Positions 18,498-27,579 of a stretch of DNA of 64,000 nucleotides are shown in pieces (position 1 is the first letter of the stretch; each line of letters opens with the position of its first letter). The notes under the pieces are model-generated. The model had not been told where the DNA came from, searched no databases, and worked only from the letters and a program-made list of their open reading frames with translations. Made by a program: the position numbers and the translations under genes. The stretch spans positions 682,001 to 746,000 of the forward strand of contig NZ_LVEN01000027.1 of NCBI RefSeq assembly GCF_001686925.1, written 5' to 3'. This DNA comes from Flavobacterium piscis (GTDB taxonomy: Bacteria; Bacteroidota; Bacteroidia; Flavobacteriales; Flavobacteriaceae).

Positions 18498-18839
18498 ATG
18501 AATATTAGAACAGAAGCATTTTATGTAGAAAACGAAAATCCCTGGGAAACAGTTTCTCAAGGTGTAAAAAGACAAATTACAGGTTATGATGTGAGTATTA
18601 TGATGGTTAAAGTAGCCTTTGAAACAGGAGGAATTGGTCCAGTTCACCAGCATTATCATTCGCAGACTTCTTATGTTGTTTCGGGAAAATTTGAAGTGAC
18701 AATTAATAACGAAAAGAAAATTCTTCAAACCGGAGACGCTTTTTACATTGAGCCAAACATTCTTCACGGAGCAATTTGTCTCGAAGCCGGAATGTTAATA
18801 GATGTTTTCAGTCCCATCAGAGAAGATTTTTTACCGTAA
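18498..18839 (+). CDS. kdgF: KdgF-like cupin, unsaturated uronate linearising enzyme
   Basis: 113 residues forming a single cupin. Metal-site residues are in VHQHYHSQTSYV (His50, His52, Gln56 region) and PNILHGA (His90). The C-terminal DVFSPIRED supplies the Asp102-x-Phe104-x3-Arg108 pattern conserved in KdgF. KdgF speeds the opening of 4,5-unsaturated monouronates, released by exolytic lyases such as PL17, to linear DEH or DKI. It has no signal peptide, so it acts in the cytoplasm. The position right after the PL17 gene and before the uronate transporter and reductase genes supports this role over a generic cupin. Confidence 0.85.
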   Translation: MNIRTEAFYVENENPWETVSQGVKRQITGYDVSIMMVKVAFETGGIGPVHQHYHSQTSYVVSGKFEVTINNEKKILQTGDAFYIEPNILHGAICLEAGMLIDVFSPIREDFLP

Positions 18840-19047
18840 TCCGCGTATGCTGTAAGATTGGAGTAATAAATCAATACTTAATAAACAAGATTTTGGAGCC
18901 GTTGACGATCTCGAATCATCATGCGATTCTCCAACTAAGGATGTGGGTGAATTTAAAGTCGGGAATATTGCAGAATATCCAAATCTCATGAAGAATGTTT
19001 TGAAACGAAATAGTAATCTGGCTTAAAAAAGCCTTTTAAAGTAAATT
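18840..19047 (+). other. Short gap with an open frame of unknown meaning
   Basis: Between kdgF and the transporter gene, the frame from 18856 to 19026 stays open for about 56 codons after a TAA, ending NVLKRNSNLA. It has no good start codon before an internal ATG late in the frame. I do not recognise the sequence; it may be a gene remnant or chance. Confidence 0.3.
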
Positions 19048-20313
19048 ATGAAAGTAAAAGGATTAAGATGGTGGATCATTACCTTGATTGGTATTGCAAC
19101 AATCATCAATTACATCGACCGTTCTGCATTATCGATTATGTGGCCGGCTATAAGTAAGGATTTGCAAATGGATGAAAAAGATTATGCTTTTGTCCTCAAT
19201 TGCTTCATGGTCGCTTATGCAGTGGGACAATCTTTGTCGGGTAAGCTTTTTGACAAAATTGGTACGCGTCTTGGGTTTGTAATTGCCATCGGAGTTTGGT
19301 CGCTTTCTTCGTTATTTCATTTTGCTGTAAAAGGTGTAATGTCATTAACATTAGTAAGAGTGACACTCGGAATTTCTGAAGCCGGAAACTGGCCAGGTGC
19401 CGTAAAAAGTAATTCGGAATGGTTTCCTTTAAAAGAAAGAGCAATTGCACAAGGAATTTTTAATGCAGGAGCTTCTATTGGAAATGTAATTGCGCCACTT
19501 TTCATCGCTTACATGTTTGCAGGTTATGGATGGAAAACAACCTTTGTTGTTATTGGTGCTATGGGATTAATCTGGATTATACCATGGTTAATTGTGTATA
19601 AAAAACTTCCAAAAGACCATCCCTGGATTACCGAAGAAGAGAGAAGATTAATCTTAGACGGAAAAGCAGCAACATCAACAGTAGAAGAAGATGTAGTAAA
19701 AGGTAAATCAATATCAGAGATATTGTCTTTTAAAGAAAGTTGGGGCGTCATTGCCTGTCGCTTTTTTATGGAACCAATATGGTGGCTTTTTGTGGGTTGG
19801 ATGCCCTTATATCTTCAAAAAACGTATGGTTTTGATGTAAAACAAATAGGTCTTTTTGCATGGGTTCCTTATGTTGGGGCAGCAATAGGAAGTTTAGCAG
19901 GCGGATGGTGTTCCGGAATGATTATAGCCAAAACACAATCGGTTGATAAAGGCAGAAAAATTGCCATTATCATTGGCGGAGTCATTATGTTTTTAGGATT
20001 ATTGGCTACCATATTTTACGGAGACACACCACTGAAATTCGTGGTAATTGTTTCTTTCGTATTGTTTGGATTTCAGTTTGCCATTGGAAATATTCAAACA
20101 TTGCCAAGCGATTTGATGGATAAAAAATCAGTAGGAACATTAGCAGGTTTAGGCGGTTCAATTGGAGTTGTTTCTGTTATTTTAATGAATTTTCTGATCC
20201 CTGTAATCACTCAGGCATCATACACTCCCGCATTTATTATCATCGCCGCATTTGTGCCGCTCGGAGTTTTTTCAGTCTTCGCATTAATCAAGAAAATAGA
20301 GCCAGTAAAATAG
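19048..20313 (+). CDS. MFS hexuronate-type transporter, probable DEH importer
   Basis: 421 residues with about 12 membrane segments. The N-terminus NYIDRSALSIMWP and the loop SGKLFDKIGTRLG (MFS motif A) are typical of the anion:cation symporter branch containing ExuT and the alginate-locus DEH carriers, and the segment GISEAGNWPGAVKSNSEWFP is highly characteristic of that branch. It should move the unsaturated monouronate or DEH across the inner membrane by proton symport. It sits between kdgF and the DEH reductase gene, with 33 bp to the latter. Confidence 0.9.
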   Translation: MKVKGLRWWIITLIGIATIINYIDRSALSIMWPAISKDLQMDEKDYAFVLNCFMVAYAVGQSLSGKLFDKIGTRLGFVIAIGVWSLSSLFHFAVKGVMSLTLVRVTLGISEAGNWPGAVKSNSEWFPLKERAIAQGIFNAGASIGNVIAPLFIAYMFAGYGWKTTFVVIGAMGLIWIIPWLIVYKKLPKDHPWITEEERRLILDGKAATSTVEEDVVKGKSISEILSFKESWGVIACRFFMEPIWWLFVGWMPLYLQKTYGFDVKQIGLFAWVPYVGAAIGSLAGGWCSGMIIAKTQSVDKGRKIAIIIGGVIMFLGLLATIFYGDTPLKFVVIVSFVLFGFQFAIGNIQTLPSDLMDKKSVGTLAGLGGSIGVVSVILMNFLIPVITQASYTPAFIIIAAFVPLGVFSVFALIKKIEPVK

Positions 20314-20346
20314 TTAAAATTTAAATAAACATTAAATAGAATCAAA

Positions 20347-21099
20347 ATGAAATTAAAAGGAAAAACAGCCGTAGTAACAGGGGGAGCAAGAGATATTGGA
20401 AGAGAAGTGGCTATCAAATTAGCTAAAGAAGGTGCCAATGTTGTTGTAAATTATTTTCTAAATCAAGAAGACGGGGACACAACTTTGAAATTAATAGAGG
20501 AAGCCGGCGGAAAGGCAATCATCGTACAAGGTGATATGACAAAACAGGAAGATATCGATAACCTGGTAAGCGAATCTAAAAAAGCTTTTGGTGAAGAAGT
20601 ACACGTTTTAGTAAACGTTGCCGGAGGACTCATCGCTCGTAAAACAATTGAAGAAATGGACGTAGATTTCTTTGACGTGATGATTAACGTGAACTTCAAA
20701 TCTGTTTTCCTGGTAACAAAAGCATTCAAGCCATTGATGAAATCAGGTGCTTCAATCATCAATTTCGCTTCGCAGGCTGGTCGTGATGGTGGTGGTCCGG
20801 GTGCTGCATTATATGCTTCTGCAAAAGGTGCTGTGATGACTTATACTAGAGGTTTGGCAAAAGAATTTGGTCCTCAGGGAATCCGTGTAAATGCGCTTTG
20901 CCCAGGGATGATTGCAACAGCTTTTCACGATACTTTTACAAAACCTGAAGTTCGTACAAACGTGGCAAACGGAACACCTTTGAGAAGAGAAGGAAAAGCA
21001 TCCGAAGTAGCTGATTTAGTAGCTTATCTGGCTTCTGATGAATCTTCTTTCCTGACAGGGAACAATATTGATATCAACGGTGGTTTGGCATTTAGTTAA
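20347..21099 (+). CDS. SDR family DEH (4-deoxy-L-erythro-5-hexoseulose uronate) reductase
   Basis: 250 residues, the standard classical SDR length. Cofactor motif TGGARDIGRE (11-20), structural NVAGG (about 90-94), catalytic Ser142 (FASQAG) and Tyr156-x3-Lys160 (ALYASAKGAV) are all present, followed by RVNALCPGMIATAF. In this locus the expected reaction is NAD(P)H-dependent reduction of DEH to 2-keto-3-deoxygluconate, feeding the KDG kinase encoded 19 bp downstream. Cofactor preference is not clear from sequence. The general SDR assignment is certain; the DEH substrate is inferred from context. Confidence 0.88.
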   Translation: MKLKGKTAVVTGGARDIGREVAIKLAKEGANVVVNYFLNQEDGDTTLKLIEEAGGKAIIVQGDMTKQEDIDNLVSESKKAFGEEVHVLVNVAGGLIARKTIEEMDVDFFDVMINVNFKSVFLVTKAFKPLMKSGASIINFASQAGRDGGGPGAALYASAKGAVMTYTRGLAKEFGPQGIRVNALCPGMIATAFHDTFTKPEVRTNVANGTPLRREGKASEVADLVAYLASDESSFLTGNNIDINGGLAFS

Positions 21100-21118
21100 T
21101 AATTTTCAATAAAAATAA

Positions 21119-22126
21119 ATGAAAAAAGTAGTCACTTTTGGTGAAATACTAGCAAGGTTGACACCTCCGGGATTTAAAAAAACATCCCAGACCAATCAGC
21201 TTGAAATTTATTATGGAGGGACCGAGATTAATGTTTCGGTTTCCCTTTCCATTTTAGGTTGCAATGCTGTTCACGTTAGCCGGGTTTCAGATGATTTTTT
21301 AGGAAAAGCTGCTATCTGCAATCTAAAAAGTAATGGAATCGATACTTCTTTTGTGCAAAAAGGCGAAGAACCTTTGGGTTTATATTTTGTAGAATCAGGA
21401 GCTGTTGTTCGTTCAGGAGTCATTGCTTACAACCGGGAACATTCGGCTTTCCGGGCTTTAAAACCAAATTCAGTTCCGTGGGCCACAATCTTAAAAGATG
21501 CCGATTGGTTTCACTGGACAGGAATTACGCCTGCTCATTGTGAAAATAATTTTTTGGCTTTAAAAGAAGGTTTGGTGCTTGCCAAAGAAATGGGAGTAAC
21601 CGTTTCCTGTGATCCTGCATACCGCGCCGGACTTTGGAAATATGGAAGAAAAGCTGAAGAAGCCTTAAAAGAATTAGTAGCGCTTTCAGATGTTTTTATC
21701 GGAGGAAGTGAACAATTCAATGAACTTTTAGGTACTGATTTTTCGCTTTCTGATGAAGACTTCAAAGAGGGAAGCAAGGCATTGATGGCACAATTTCCTA
21801 AATTGAAAAAGGTTTATGACAAGACAAGAACCGGAAAGAATGCATCCTGGCACAAAATCGAATCCCGAATGTGGAATGGCAAAGAGATGTTTTCTTGCGA
21901 ACCGATTGAAATAACCCACATCGTGGACCGGATAGGGACAGGAGATGCTTTTGCAGCCGGAGCGATTTTTGGAGAACTGCATAATTTTTCTGAAAAAGAT
22001 TCAGTGGCTTTTGCCAATGCAGCTTGTGCCATAAAACATACGATCGAAGGTGATGCCAACCTGGCCGACTTTAACGAAATAAACCAAATTGCGGAAGGAA
22101 ATACTTCTGGTAGATTAATACGATAA
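21119..22126 (+). CDS. kdgK: 2-Keto-3-deoxygluconate kinase (PfkB family)
   Basis: 335 residues. The substrate-side signature YYGGTEINVSVSLSILG lies near the N-terminus, and the PfkB signature DRIGTGDAFAAGAIFG near the C-terminus holds the anion hole and catalytic Asp. It phosphorylates KDG at C6 with ATP, giving KDPG. The gene is 19 bp after the DEH reductase gene and only 3 bp before the aldolase gene, so translation of the last two is probably coupled. Confidence 0.93.
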   Translation: MKKVVTFGEILARLTPPGFKKTSQTNQLEIYYGGTEINVSVSLSILGCNAVHVSRVSDDFLGKAAICNLKSNGIDTSFVQKGEEPLGLYFVESGAVVRSGVIAYNREHSAFRALKPNSVPWATILKDADWFHWTGITPAHCENNFLALKEGLVLAKEMGVTVSCDPAYRAGLWKYGRKAEEALKELVALSDVFIGGSEQFNELLGTDFSLSDEDFKEGSKALMAQFPKLKKVYDKTRTGKNASWHKIESRMWNGKEMFSCEPIEITHIVDRIGTGDAFAAGAIFGELHNFSEKDSVAFANAACAIKHTIEGDANLADFNEINQIAEGNTSGRLIR

Positions 22127-22129
22127 ACA

Positions 22130-22801
22130 ATGGCAGGATTTTCAAAATTACAGGTTTTAAATGCGATAAATGAAAACGGAATAGTTCCTGTTTTTTACCA
22201 CCACGAAGTGAATGTCTGCAAAGAAATTCTAAAAGCGGTCTATGATGGAGGTATTCGGATTTTCGAATTTACAAACAGGGGAGACAATGCACACAAGGTT
22301 TTTGAAGAATTGGTGATTTTCGCCAAGGAAACATTGCCGGATTTAATCCTGGGCATCGGTTCGGTAATTGACGCAGGTACTGCTTCGTTATATATTCAGA
22401 GTGGTGCCAATTTTATAGTTGCACCAATTGTTAACCCAGAAGTTGCTTCAACATGCAATCGAAGAAAAATTCCCTGGATGCCGGGCTGTGGTTCTTTGAC
22501 GGAAATTAATTATGCTGAAAGTCTTGGTGCCGATATCGTAAAGATTTTTCCGGCACAGCAGGTGGGTGGCCCAGAATTTATCAAAGCGGTAAAAGGTCCG
22601 TGTCCGTGGTCAAATATTATGCCTACAGGCGGTGTACAACCTGAAGAGGAAAATCTAAAAGAGTGGTTTTCTGCAGGAGCCCATTGCGTTGGTTTAGGTT
22701 CTCAGCTTTTTGTGAAAAATATGGAAGGCCATTTTGATTTTGAAGAAATTAATAGGGCAGCAAAATTATCTGTTGAAGCGTTTAAAAAATATAAAAAGTA
22801 G
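22130..22801 (+). CDS. eda: KDPG/KHG aldolase
   Basis: 223 residues with a TIM-barrel aldolase pattern: FEFTNRGDNA (Glu46 as general acid/base), the phosphate/carboxylate-binding stretches LGIGSVIDAGTA and IVAPIVNPE, the Schiff-base lysine in ADIVKIFPAQ (Lys138) and IMPTGGV for phosphate binding. It splits KDPG into pyruvate and glyceraldehyde 3-phosphate and completes the alginate pathway. It follows kdgK by 3 bp. The alternative symbol kdgA is also used for this enzyme. Confidence 0.93.
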   Translation: MAGFSKLQVLNAINENGIVPVFYHHEVNVCKEILKAVYDGGIRIFEFTNRGDNAHKVFEELVIFAKETLPDLILGIGSVIDAGTASLYIQSGANFIVAPIVNPEVASTCNRRKIPWMPGCGSLTEINYAESLGADIVKIFPAQQVGGPEFIKAVKGPCPWSNIMPTGGVQPEEENLKEWFSAGAHCVGLGSQLFVKNMEGHFDFEEINRAAKLSVEAFKKYKK

Positions 22802-22819
22802 GCTAAGTCAAACATTTAG

Positions 22820-22876
22820 CTTTGCGAAACTTTATAAAAAAACTTAAATGCACATTAAAAATAAGATTTCGCAAAG
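22820..22876. repeat. Wide inverted repeat between aldolase and lyase-like genes
   Basis: CTTTGCGAAA (22820-22829) and TTTCGCAAAG (22867-22876) are perfect 10-base complements separated by 37 nt. A-rich sequence, not a T-run, follows on the plus strand, so it is not a classical terminator. It may be a regulatory fold or an RNA processing site separating the last gene from the operon. Confidence 0.5.
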
Positions 22877-22894
22877 AAAAAAAAATCCGGAAAC

Positions 22895-23944
22895 ATGAAA
22901 ATAGTACATCTTTCAATCTTCTTACTAGCCCAAATTTCTTTGGCTCAAGTTACATTATCTGCAGATGGTCCAGGAAATACCTATGAATTAATTAATAGCG
23001 TTTTTGCTCCTGGTTATGACGTTACGGAAACCCCGGATTGTGTTCATACTAATTTTGGTCGCCACATAGAAGAAGTTTGGGACGCACAATTGAAAAAGTA
23101 CGTTTTCAAATTTCACATTCACGTTACGCCGGATAACGACCGATGCATTAAGTTTGACAGACAGCGTAATGAAATCAAGACCTACAATCAATCGGCAGAT
23201 AATTTGATTGGAACGTATGGAGAAACAGTGATTTACAAATGGAAATTTAAGCTGGATGCAGGTTTTCAGCCATCGAATAAATTCACGCACATTCACCAGA
23301 TAAAAGCCTATGGAGGTCCGCACGAAAGTATTCCTGTAGTTTCCTTGATTACAAGAGGAGGAAGTAACCAAAAAATGCAGGTAATGCATTCTGATAGTTT
23401 GGTAGCAAACGAAGTAGCGAGCGCAAGTTTGTCTTCTTTTAAAGGAAACTGGGTCGAAGTTACCGAAACAATTACCTATGGGGAGAATGGAAAATATGCT
23501 GTTTTAATTAAGAAAATCAGCGACAATTCTACATTGATAAATTACTCCAATAATAATATCAGAACGTGGCGCGACAATGCAGAGGGAATCCGTCCAAAAT
23601 GGGGAATTTACAGAAGCCTTTTAAGTCAGGAGCAATTACGCGATGAAGAAGTATTGTTTGCAGATTTCTCTATACAAGAAATTGTAAGTTCATCACTTTC
23701 CACTTTAGATATCGAAAAAAAAGAATCTTTTCTATTTCCAAATCCGGTAAAAGACATGCTGAATTTTAATCAGCAAAGGCAATTTGAATATATCATAATT
23801 GTGGATGTTCAAGGCAAAAAAGTTTACGAAAGAAAAGATGTAAATGTAAGTTCAATTGATGTTTCCCAACTGGAAGAAGGGACTTATATATTAAAATTCA
23901 AAACCGATAAAAAGTCATTTACGGAAAAATTTATAAAGAAATAA
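22895..23944 (+). CDS. T9SS-secreted jelly-roll protein, putative polysaccharide lyase
   Basis: 349 residues: signal peptide (1-18), a catalytic-looking beta-rich domain (about 19-260) and a T9SS type A sorting tail (about 275-349, FPNPVKDMLNF ... GTYILKFKTD ... FIKK). The domain has a cluster of polar motifs, DRQRNEIKTY (88-97), YKWKFKL and FTHIHQIKAYGG (130-141), reminiscent of the Arg-x-Glu and Gln-Ile-His strands of jelly-roll lyases such as PL7, PL14 and PL20, but I cannot assign a family. As the last gene of the alginate cluster it may be the extracellular endolyase that starts polymer breakdown, since the other lyases lack a sorting tail. Hairpin-forming sequence separates it from the aldolase gene. 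Confidence 0.65.
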   Translation: MKIVHLSIFLLAQISLAQVTLSADGPGNTYELINSVFAPGYDVTETPDCVHTNFGRHIEEVWDAQLKKYVFKFHIHVTPDNDRCIKFDRQRNEIKTYNQSADNLIGTYGETVIYKWKFKLDAGFQPSNKFTHIHQIKAYGGPHESIPVVSLITRGGSNQKMQVMHSDSLVANEVASASLSSFKGNWVEVTETITYGENGKYAVLIKKISDNSTLINYSNNNIRTWRDNAEGIRPKWGIYRSLLSQEQLRDEEVLFADFSIQEIVSSSLSTLDIEKKESFLFPNPVKDMLNFNQQRQFEYIIIVDVQGKKVYERKDVNVSSIDVSQLEEGTYILKFKTDKKSFTEKFIKK

Positions 23945-24050
23945 CAGGTCCGTTTTTCATGTGATACGATTTTAAATACAATTCAAACAGAAATTCAATT
24001 CTAAGAGATTTAAATCATAGAAAAATATTCTTTTTCATTACTACTGGTGT

Positions 24051-25217
24051 CTATTCGATTAAATCGATTACCTGTTTACCAAAATCCGAAAAATTGTCTT
24101 TTTCTTCCTTATAACTCTGATGGCTGATCATTCTAACGGCAACAATATTATTTATTGGATCAACAATAATGTAATTACCTAAATATCCATCGGCACGATA
24201 GGTTACCTTGCCGCTAAATTCTCTTTTGCGAAGACGTAATCCCGATGTTAGATTCTTATTAATATCTTGATAAGGATTCTCGCCAAAAACCGATTGGAGT
24301 TTTGTCAAATACTCATCATTAGAATGGTAAACACCTTTCATTTTAATAGCCTTTTTGATGAATTCCTTTGATGCATTACCTTTTTTTAATTCGGTGATAA
24401 TTTGCTCATCAACAATTGAGGTTGTATTTTCATAATCCAGCCACCATAACATTCCGTAGCCTTGATACTGAGTACATGGTTTTACAACTTCATTGATATG
24501 TTCTTCAGAAATAATCTGATTATTATTGTATTTTCCTTTGTTGGCTACTAACAACCCCAATTTAATCATATCCTTCGGCTTAATTTGGCATCCCGACATA
24601 ACGTGGGGATTTCCTTTCTGATCCAGAGTCCAGCTGTAATCTGTAATCTGCAGATTTTTAAAAAGTCTTTCGCCTATGTACTCATCCATGCGTTTGCCAG
24701 TTATTTTTTGTATTACGCCGGCCATGAGATTTAAAGATTTATTATTGTATTGCCAAACCTCTCCCGGTTTTTTTGAAAGTTCGGCGGCAAGGGCCAATTG
24801 TACAAAATCTGGGCTAGGATAAATTTCTACCGATGCATTGGGATTGTTTTGCATACCTGAGGTCATATTCACCAAATGCCGTATGGTAACGAACTGTTTT
24901 TGACCTTGCATCCATTCAGGGTAATATTTGGCTATTGGAGTATCCAGATTTTCAATAAGTTGATCAGTAAGCATACAAGCGACTGCTAGTCCTACTATAC
25001 TTTTGGTACAGGACATGCTTTCAATTTTCGTGTCTGGCTGTCCAATTCCAAAATATTTTTCAGCAACCAGTTCATTGTCTTTATAAATGATGACAGCTTC
25101 TGAGTGTGTTTCGTCAGCCTTTGTTAAAAGTGATTCAAGTTTACTTTTGTTGATATTTTGTCCATAAGTATAACCTACCAGCATTCCAAAGAATACTATT
25201 AAAGCTTTTTTGCGCAT
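24051..25217 (-). CDS. Serine hydrolase, class C beta-lactamase/penicillin-binding fold
   Basis: 388 residues with a signal peptide (about 1-19). The SxxK nucleophile motif is Ser69-Cys-Thr-Lys72 inside ESMSCTKSIVG, and the Tyr-x-Asn motif is in VWQYNNKSLNLMAG. The C-terminal ADGYLGNYIIVDP matches the beta-strand next to the active site. Proteins of this group include esterases, D-aminopeptidases and carboxypeptidases as well as AmpC; nothing shows beta-lactam specificity. It is convergent with the alginate cluster and downstream of an AraC gene on the same strand, with about 140 bp between. Confidence 0.85.
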   Translation of the reverse strand: MRKKALIVFFGMLVGYTYGQNINKSKLESLLTKADETHSEAVIIYKDNELVAEKYFGIGQPDTKIESMSCTKSIVGLAVACMLTDQLIENLDTPIAKYYPEWMQGQKQFVTIRHLVNMTSGMQNNPNASVEIYPSPDFVQLALAAELSKKPGEVWQYNNKSLNLMAGVIQKITGKRMDEYIGERLFKNLQITDYSWTLDQKGNPHVMSGCQIKPKDMIKLGLLVANKGKYNNNQIISEEHINEVVKPCTQYQGYGMLWWLDYENTTSIVDEQIITELKKGNASKEFIKKAIKMKGVYHSNDEYLTKLQSVFGENPYQDINKNLTSGLRLRKREFSGKVTYRADGYLGNYIIVDPINNIVAVRMISHQSYKEEKDNFSDFGKQVIDLIE

Positions 25218-25358
25218 TTTTTTTTTATTTAATTAAAACTCCACTTATTTGATTGAATTTTAATTATTCAATTCAGAATTATTAATACACATCTCAAATA
25301 TTTCATTTGCAAAGAAACCAAATGGTTCTCTTTTGAAATTGTAAAAATGGAAACACCA

Positions 25359-26171
25359 TTAAATAAAAAGCCACACATTTTCTTTTTGTGTATCTACATT
25401 TTTAAAGAAAAATTTTGGATTGTTATGGGTCAAGTCCTGGAAATCTTTAATGAAATGCGATTGATCATAGAATAAGTTATTGCACGATAATTCGGTTAAG
25501 TTTTTTGCTTTGTTTTTTTCAATAATTGATCTTCTGAATCGGTGTATTTTTCGATATTCAGAGGGAGGTTTTCCAACATTTTTTTGAAATATTTTGTTGA
25601 GATACTGTCTTGAAATTTTATGTTTGTCTGCCAGTTCAGTGATTTTGGCATCCGTTTCTATATCACGGATCAATTCCTGAACCTGTGAAACATCCTTTTC
25701 TCGGAATTTCGATAACCAGTAAAGCTCTAGTGTTTCAATCTGTTTTTGCCTGTTGCTGATATTAAAAATTTTCTCCATTTCCGTTTTAAAATCAGTATAG
25801 GGATCAAATTCAATTTTCTTTGTATGATCTTTGGAATAAAAATCATCTACATTATCGATAAAAAAATTCAAACCCAGCGGCTTAAAATATAGGGTAATCT
25901 CATTGATTGGTTTCAGATATGATATTTCGATTGGAGTATTATATCGGTAAACTATATTAGAAAAAATATTATTTTCTTTTGAAGGCGTAATTATTATCAT
26001 CCCGTCTTTCTGTTGCAATGAAATATTCTGCGCAATAGTAACAATGACATAATTATTAGGGAATGTACGATAAATTAAAGGATCAGATTTCGAATCTTCC
26101 ACAATAAAATAAAATCCTTCAATATACTTTTTCAGCAGCGTATTTTTTGGTCTGTAAAATTCTAAATTCAT
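25359..26171 (-). CDS. AraC family transcriptional regulator
   Basis: 270 residues. The C-terminal two-helix-turn-helix domain (about 165-255) contains ITELADKHKISRQYLNKIFQKNVGKPPSEYRKIHRFRRSI, and the second HTH is in LSCNNLFYDQSHFIKDF. The N-terminal 150 residues resemble the DUF6597-like sensor half found in many Bacteroidota members (NTLLKKYIEGFYFIV). It may control the serine hydrolase downstream. The ligand is unknown. Confidence 0.88.
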   Translation of the reverse strand: MNLEFYRPKNTLLKKYIEGFYFIVEDSKSDPLIYRTFPNNYVIVTIAQNISLQQKDGMIIITPSKENNIFSNIVYRYNTPIEISYLKPINEITLYFKPLGLNFFIDNVDDFYSKDHTKKIEFDPYTDFKTEMEKIFNISNRQKQIETLELYWLSKFREKDVSQVQELIRDIETDAKITELADKHKISRQYLNKIFQKNVGKPPSEYRKIHRFRRSIIEKNKAKNLTELSCNNLFYDQSHFIKDFQDLTHNNPKFFFKNVDTQKENVWLFI

Positions 26172-26439
26172 TTTAATAATTAACTTTATAGATCACTCGA
26201 AAGAGCATTATTAAACAATAAAAAATAATATTAAACTTTTTGTCTCAAAAAACAAAAAGTTTAACATATACCTAAGAAACATGGTAACTTTTCTTTCTCG
26301 TGAGTACTTAATTTGCTTATTTTACATTTTTATTTTTGGAAGAATTTGCAAATTATCCCGTAATTCCAATAAACCTCTCAGAAAAATAATGCCGCATCTT
26401 CTGACGTTATAGCAGATAATAAATAGTATTTAAATTTAT

Positions 26440-27030
26440 ATGATTGAAATGAGTAATGACTTTAAAGCTATTCGTGAACTTGTACTGCATTATATTGATA
26501 TCGATGACATCGAATGGGAGCACTGCAAATCGATGTTTAGTTTAAGGCGTATTAAGAAAAAAGAAATCATTCTTCGTAAAGGAGAGGTCTGCCGCGGCAT
26601 CTATTTTGTGGTAAAGGGTTTATTGAGGATTTACTTTATTGATCAGAATGACGAAGAAAAAACATTCCATTTCTCATTAGAAAATACATTTGCTACAGAT
26701 TATCAAAGTTTTTTAAAAGTGACCGCCGCGGATTTTCACATTCAGGCACTTGAAAATACAACAGTGATAATGATTAATTATGAAATGCTGCAGCTGCTTT
26801 ATACTAATCTTCGACATGGGGAAAAATTAGGAAGGGTTATTGCGGAGGATTATTTTTTTTTAATGAACGATAAAATCAAGGGATTTTACACTCAGACTCC
26901 CTTGCAGCGCTACAACAATATGAACGCTTCATTTCCAAAAATACTTACCCGAGTTCCCCAGCACTATATTGCCTCCTACCTAAATATCAGCCCGGTTCAT
27001 TTAAGCCGTCTCAAGCGTGGGGTAGAGTGA
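26440..27030 (+). CDS. Crp/Fnr-type cyclic nucleotide-binding-domain regulator
   Basis: 196 residues. The N-terminal beta-barrel has the cNMP-binding-like succession IILRKGEVCRGIYFVVKGLLRIYFID and the C-terminal part ends in a short HTH (VPQHYIASYLNISPVHLSRLKRG). The Arg and Glu residues that bind cAMP in Crp are not evident, as is common in Bacteroidota. A second in-frame ATG at 26449 could also be the start. It stands alone, with about 270 bp before it and 165 bp after. Confidence 0.87.
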   Translation: MIEMSNDFKAIRELVLHYIDIDDIEWEHCKSMFSLRRIKKKEIILRKGEVCRGIYFVVKGLLRIYFIDQNDEEKTFHFSLENTFATDYQSFLKVTAADFHIQALENTTVIMINYEMLQLLYTNLRHGEKLGRVIAEDYFFLMNDKIKGFYTQTPLQRYNNMNASFPKILTRVPQHYIASYLNISPVHLSRLKRGVE

Positions 27031-27195
27031 ATTGATGCAAAACGTAAACAAATGTTATTGTTCTTTTTCTTTTTGAAACTTAATTTTGCACGCAAATAAT
27101 AACGAATATTCAGCGGTTTATCACTTGCAGGCTCTTGATGTCTGGTAGTTTGCAATGTTTTTTTTGATAAAGCTCTGGACGTAATACAAGATGAA

Positions 27196-27567
27196 ATGTT
27201 AATAGGCGATAAGATTAAAAGTATCAGGGAGTTAAAAAATTATACACAGGAATACATAGCGGATCAGCTTGGCATAACTCAGGCCGGTTACAGTAAAATT
27301 GAAAAAGGTAAAACAAGCCTGAGCCTTGAGAAATTGGAACAGCTGGCCGTAATTCTGGAACTTCCCTTAGAGAATATAATTAACTTTGAGATTCAAGAGT
27401 ATTTTAATCAAAACCATAATGACCAAAAAGTTAACGCTCTATACAGCCAGAAGAGATTTGAATTAGTCGCAAAACTCTACGAGGATAAGATTATACTTTT
27501 GGAAAAACTTCTTGGAAAAACAGACCAGGAGCTTCAGTTTTATAAAGAGAAATGTGCACTGATGTAA
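27196..27567 (+). CDS. XRE family helix-turn-helix protein with C-terminal coiled segment
   Basis: 123 residues. A lambda-repressor-like HTH occupies residues 4-65 (IRELKNYTQEYIADQLGITQAGYSKIEKGKTSLSLEKL) and a helical tail ending LLEKLLGKTDQELQFYKEKC probably makes a coiled coil for dimerisation. Proteins of this size with this arrangement are common stand-alone regulators in Flavobacteria. It is convergent with the BCCT gene, with only 12 bp between stop codons. The target is unknown. Confidence 0.88.
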   Translation: MLIGDKIKSIRELKNYTQEYIADQLGITQAGYSKIEKGKTSLSLEKLEQLAVILELPLENIINFEIQEYFNQNHNDQKVNALYSQKRFELVAKLYEDKIILLEKLLGKTDQELQFYKEKCALM

Positions 27568-27579
27568 CATTGTAATTTA

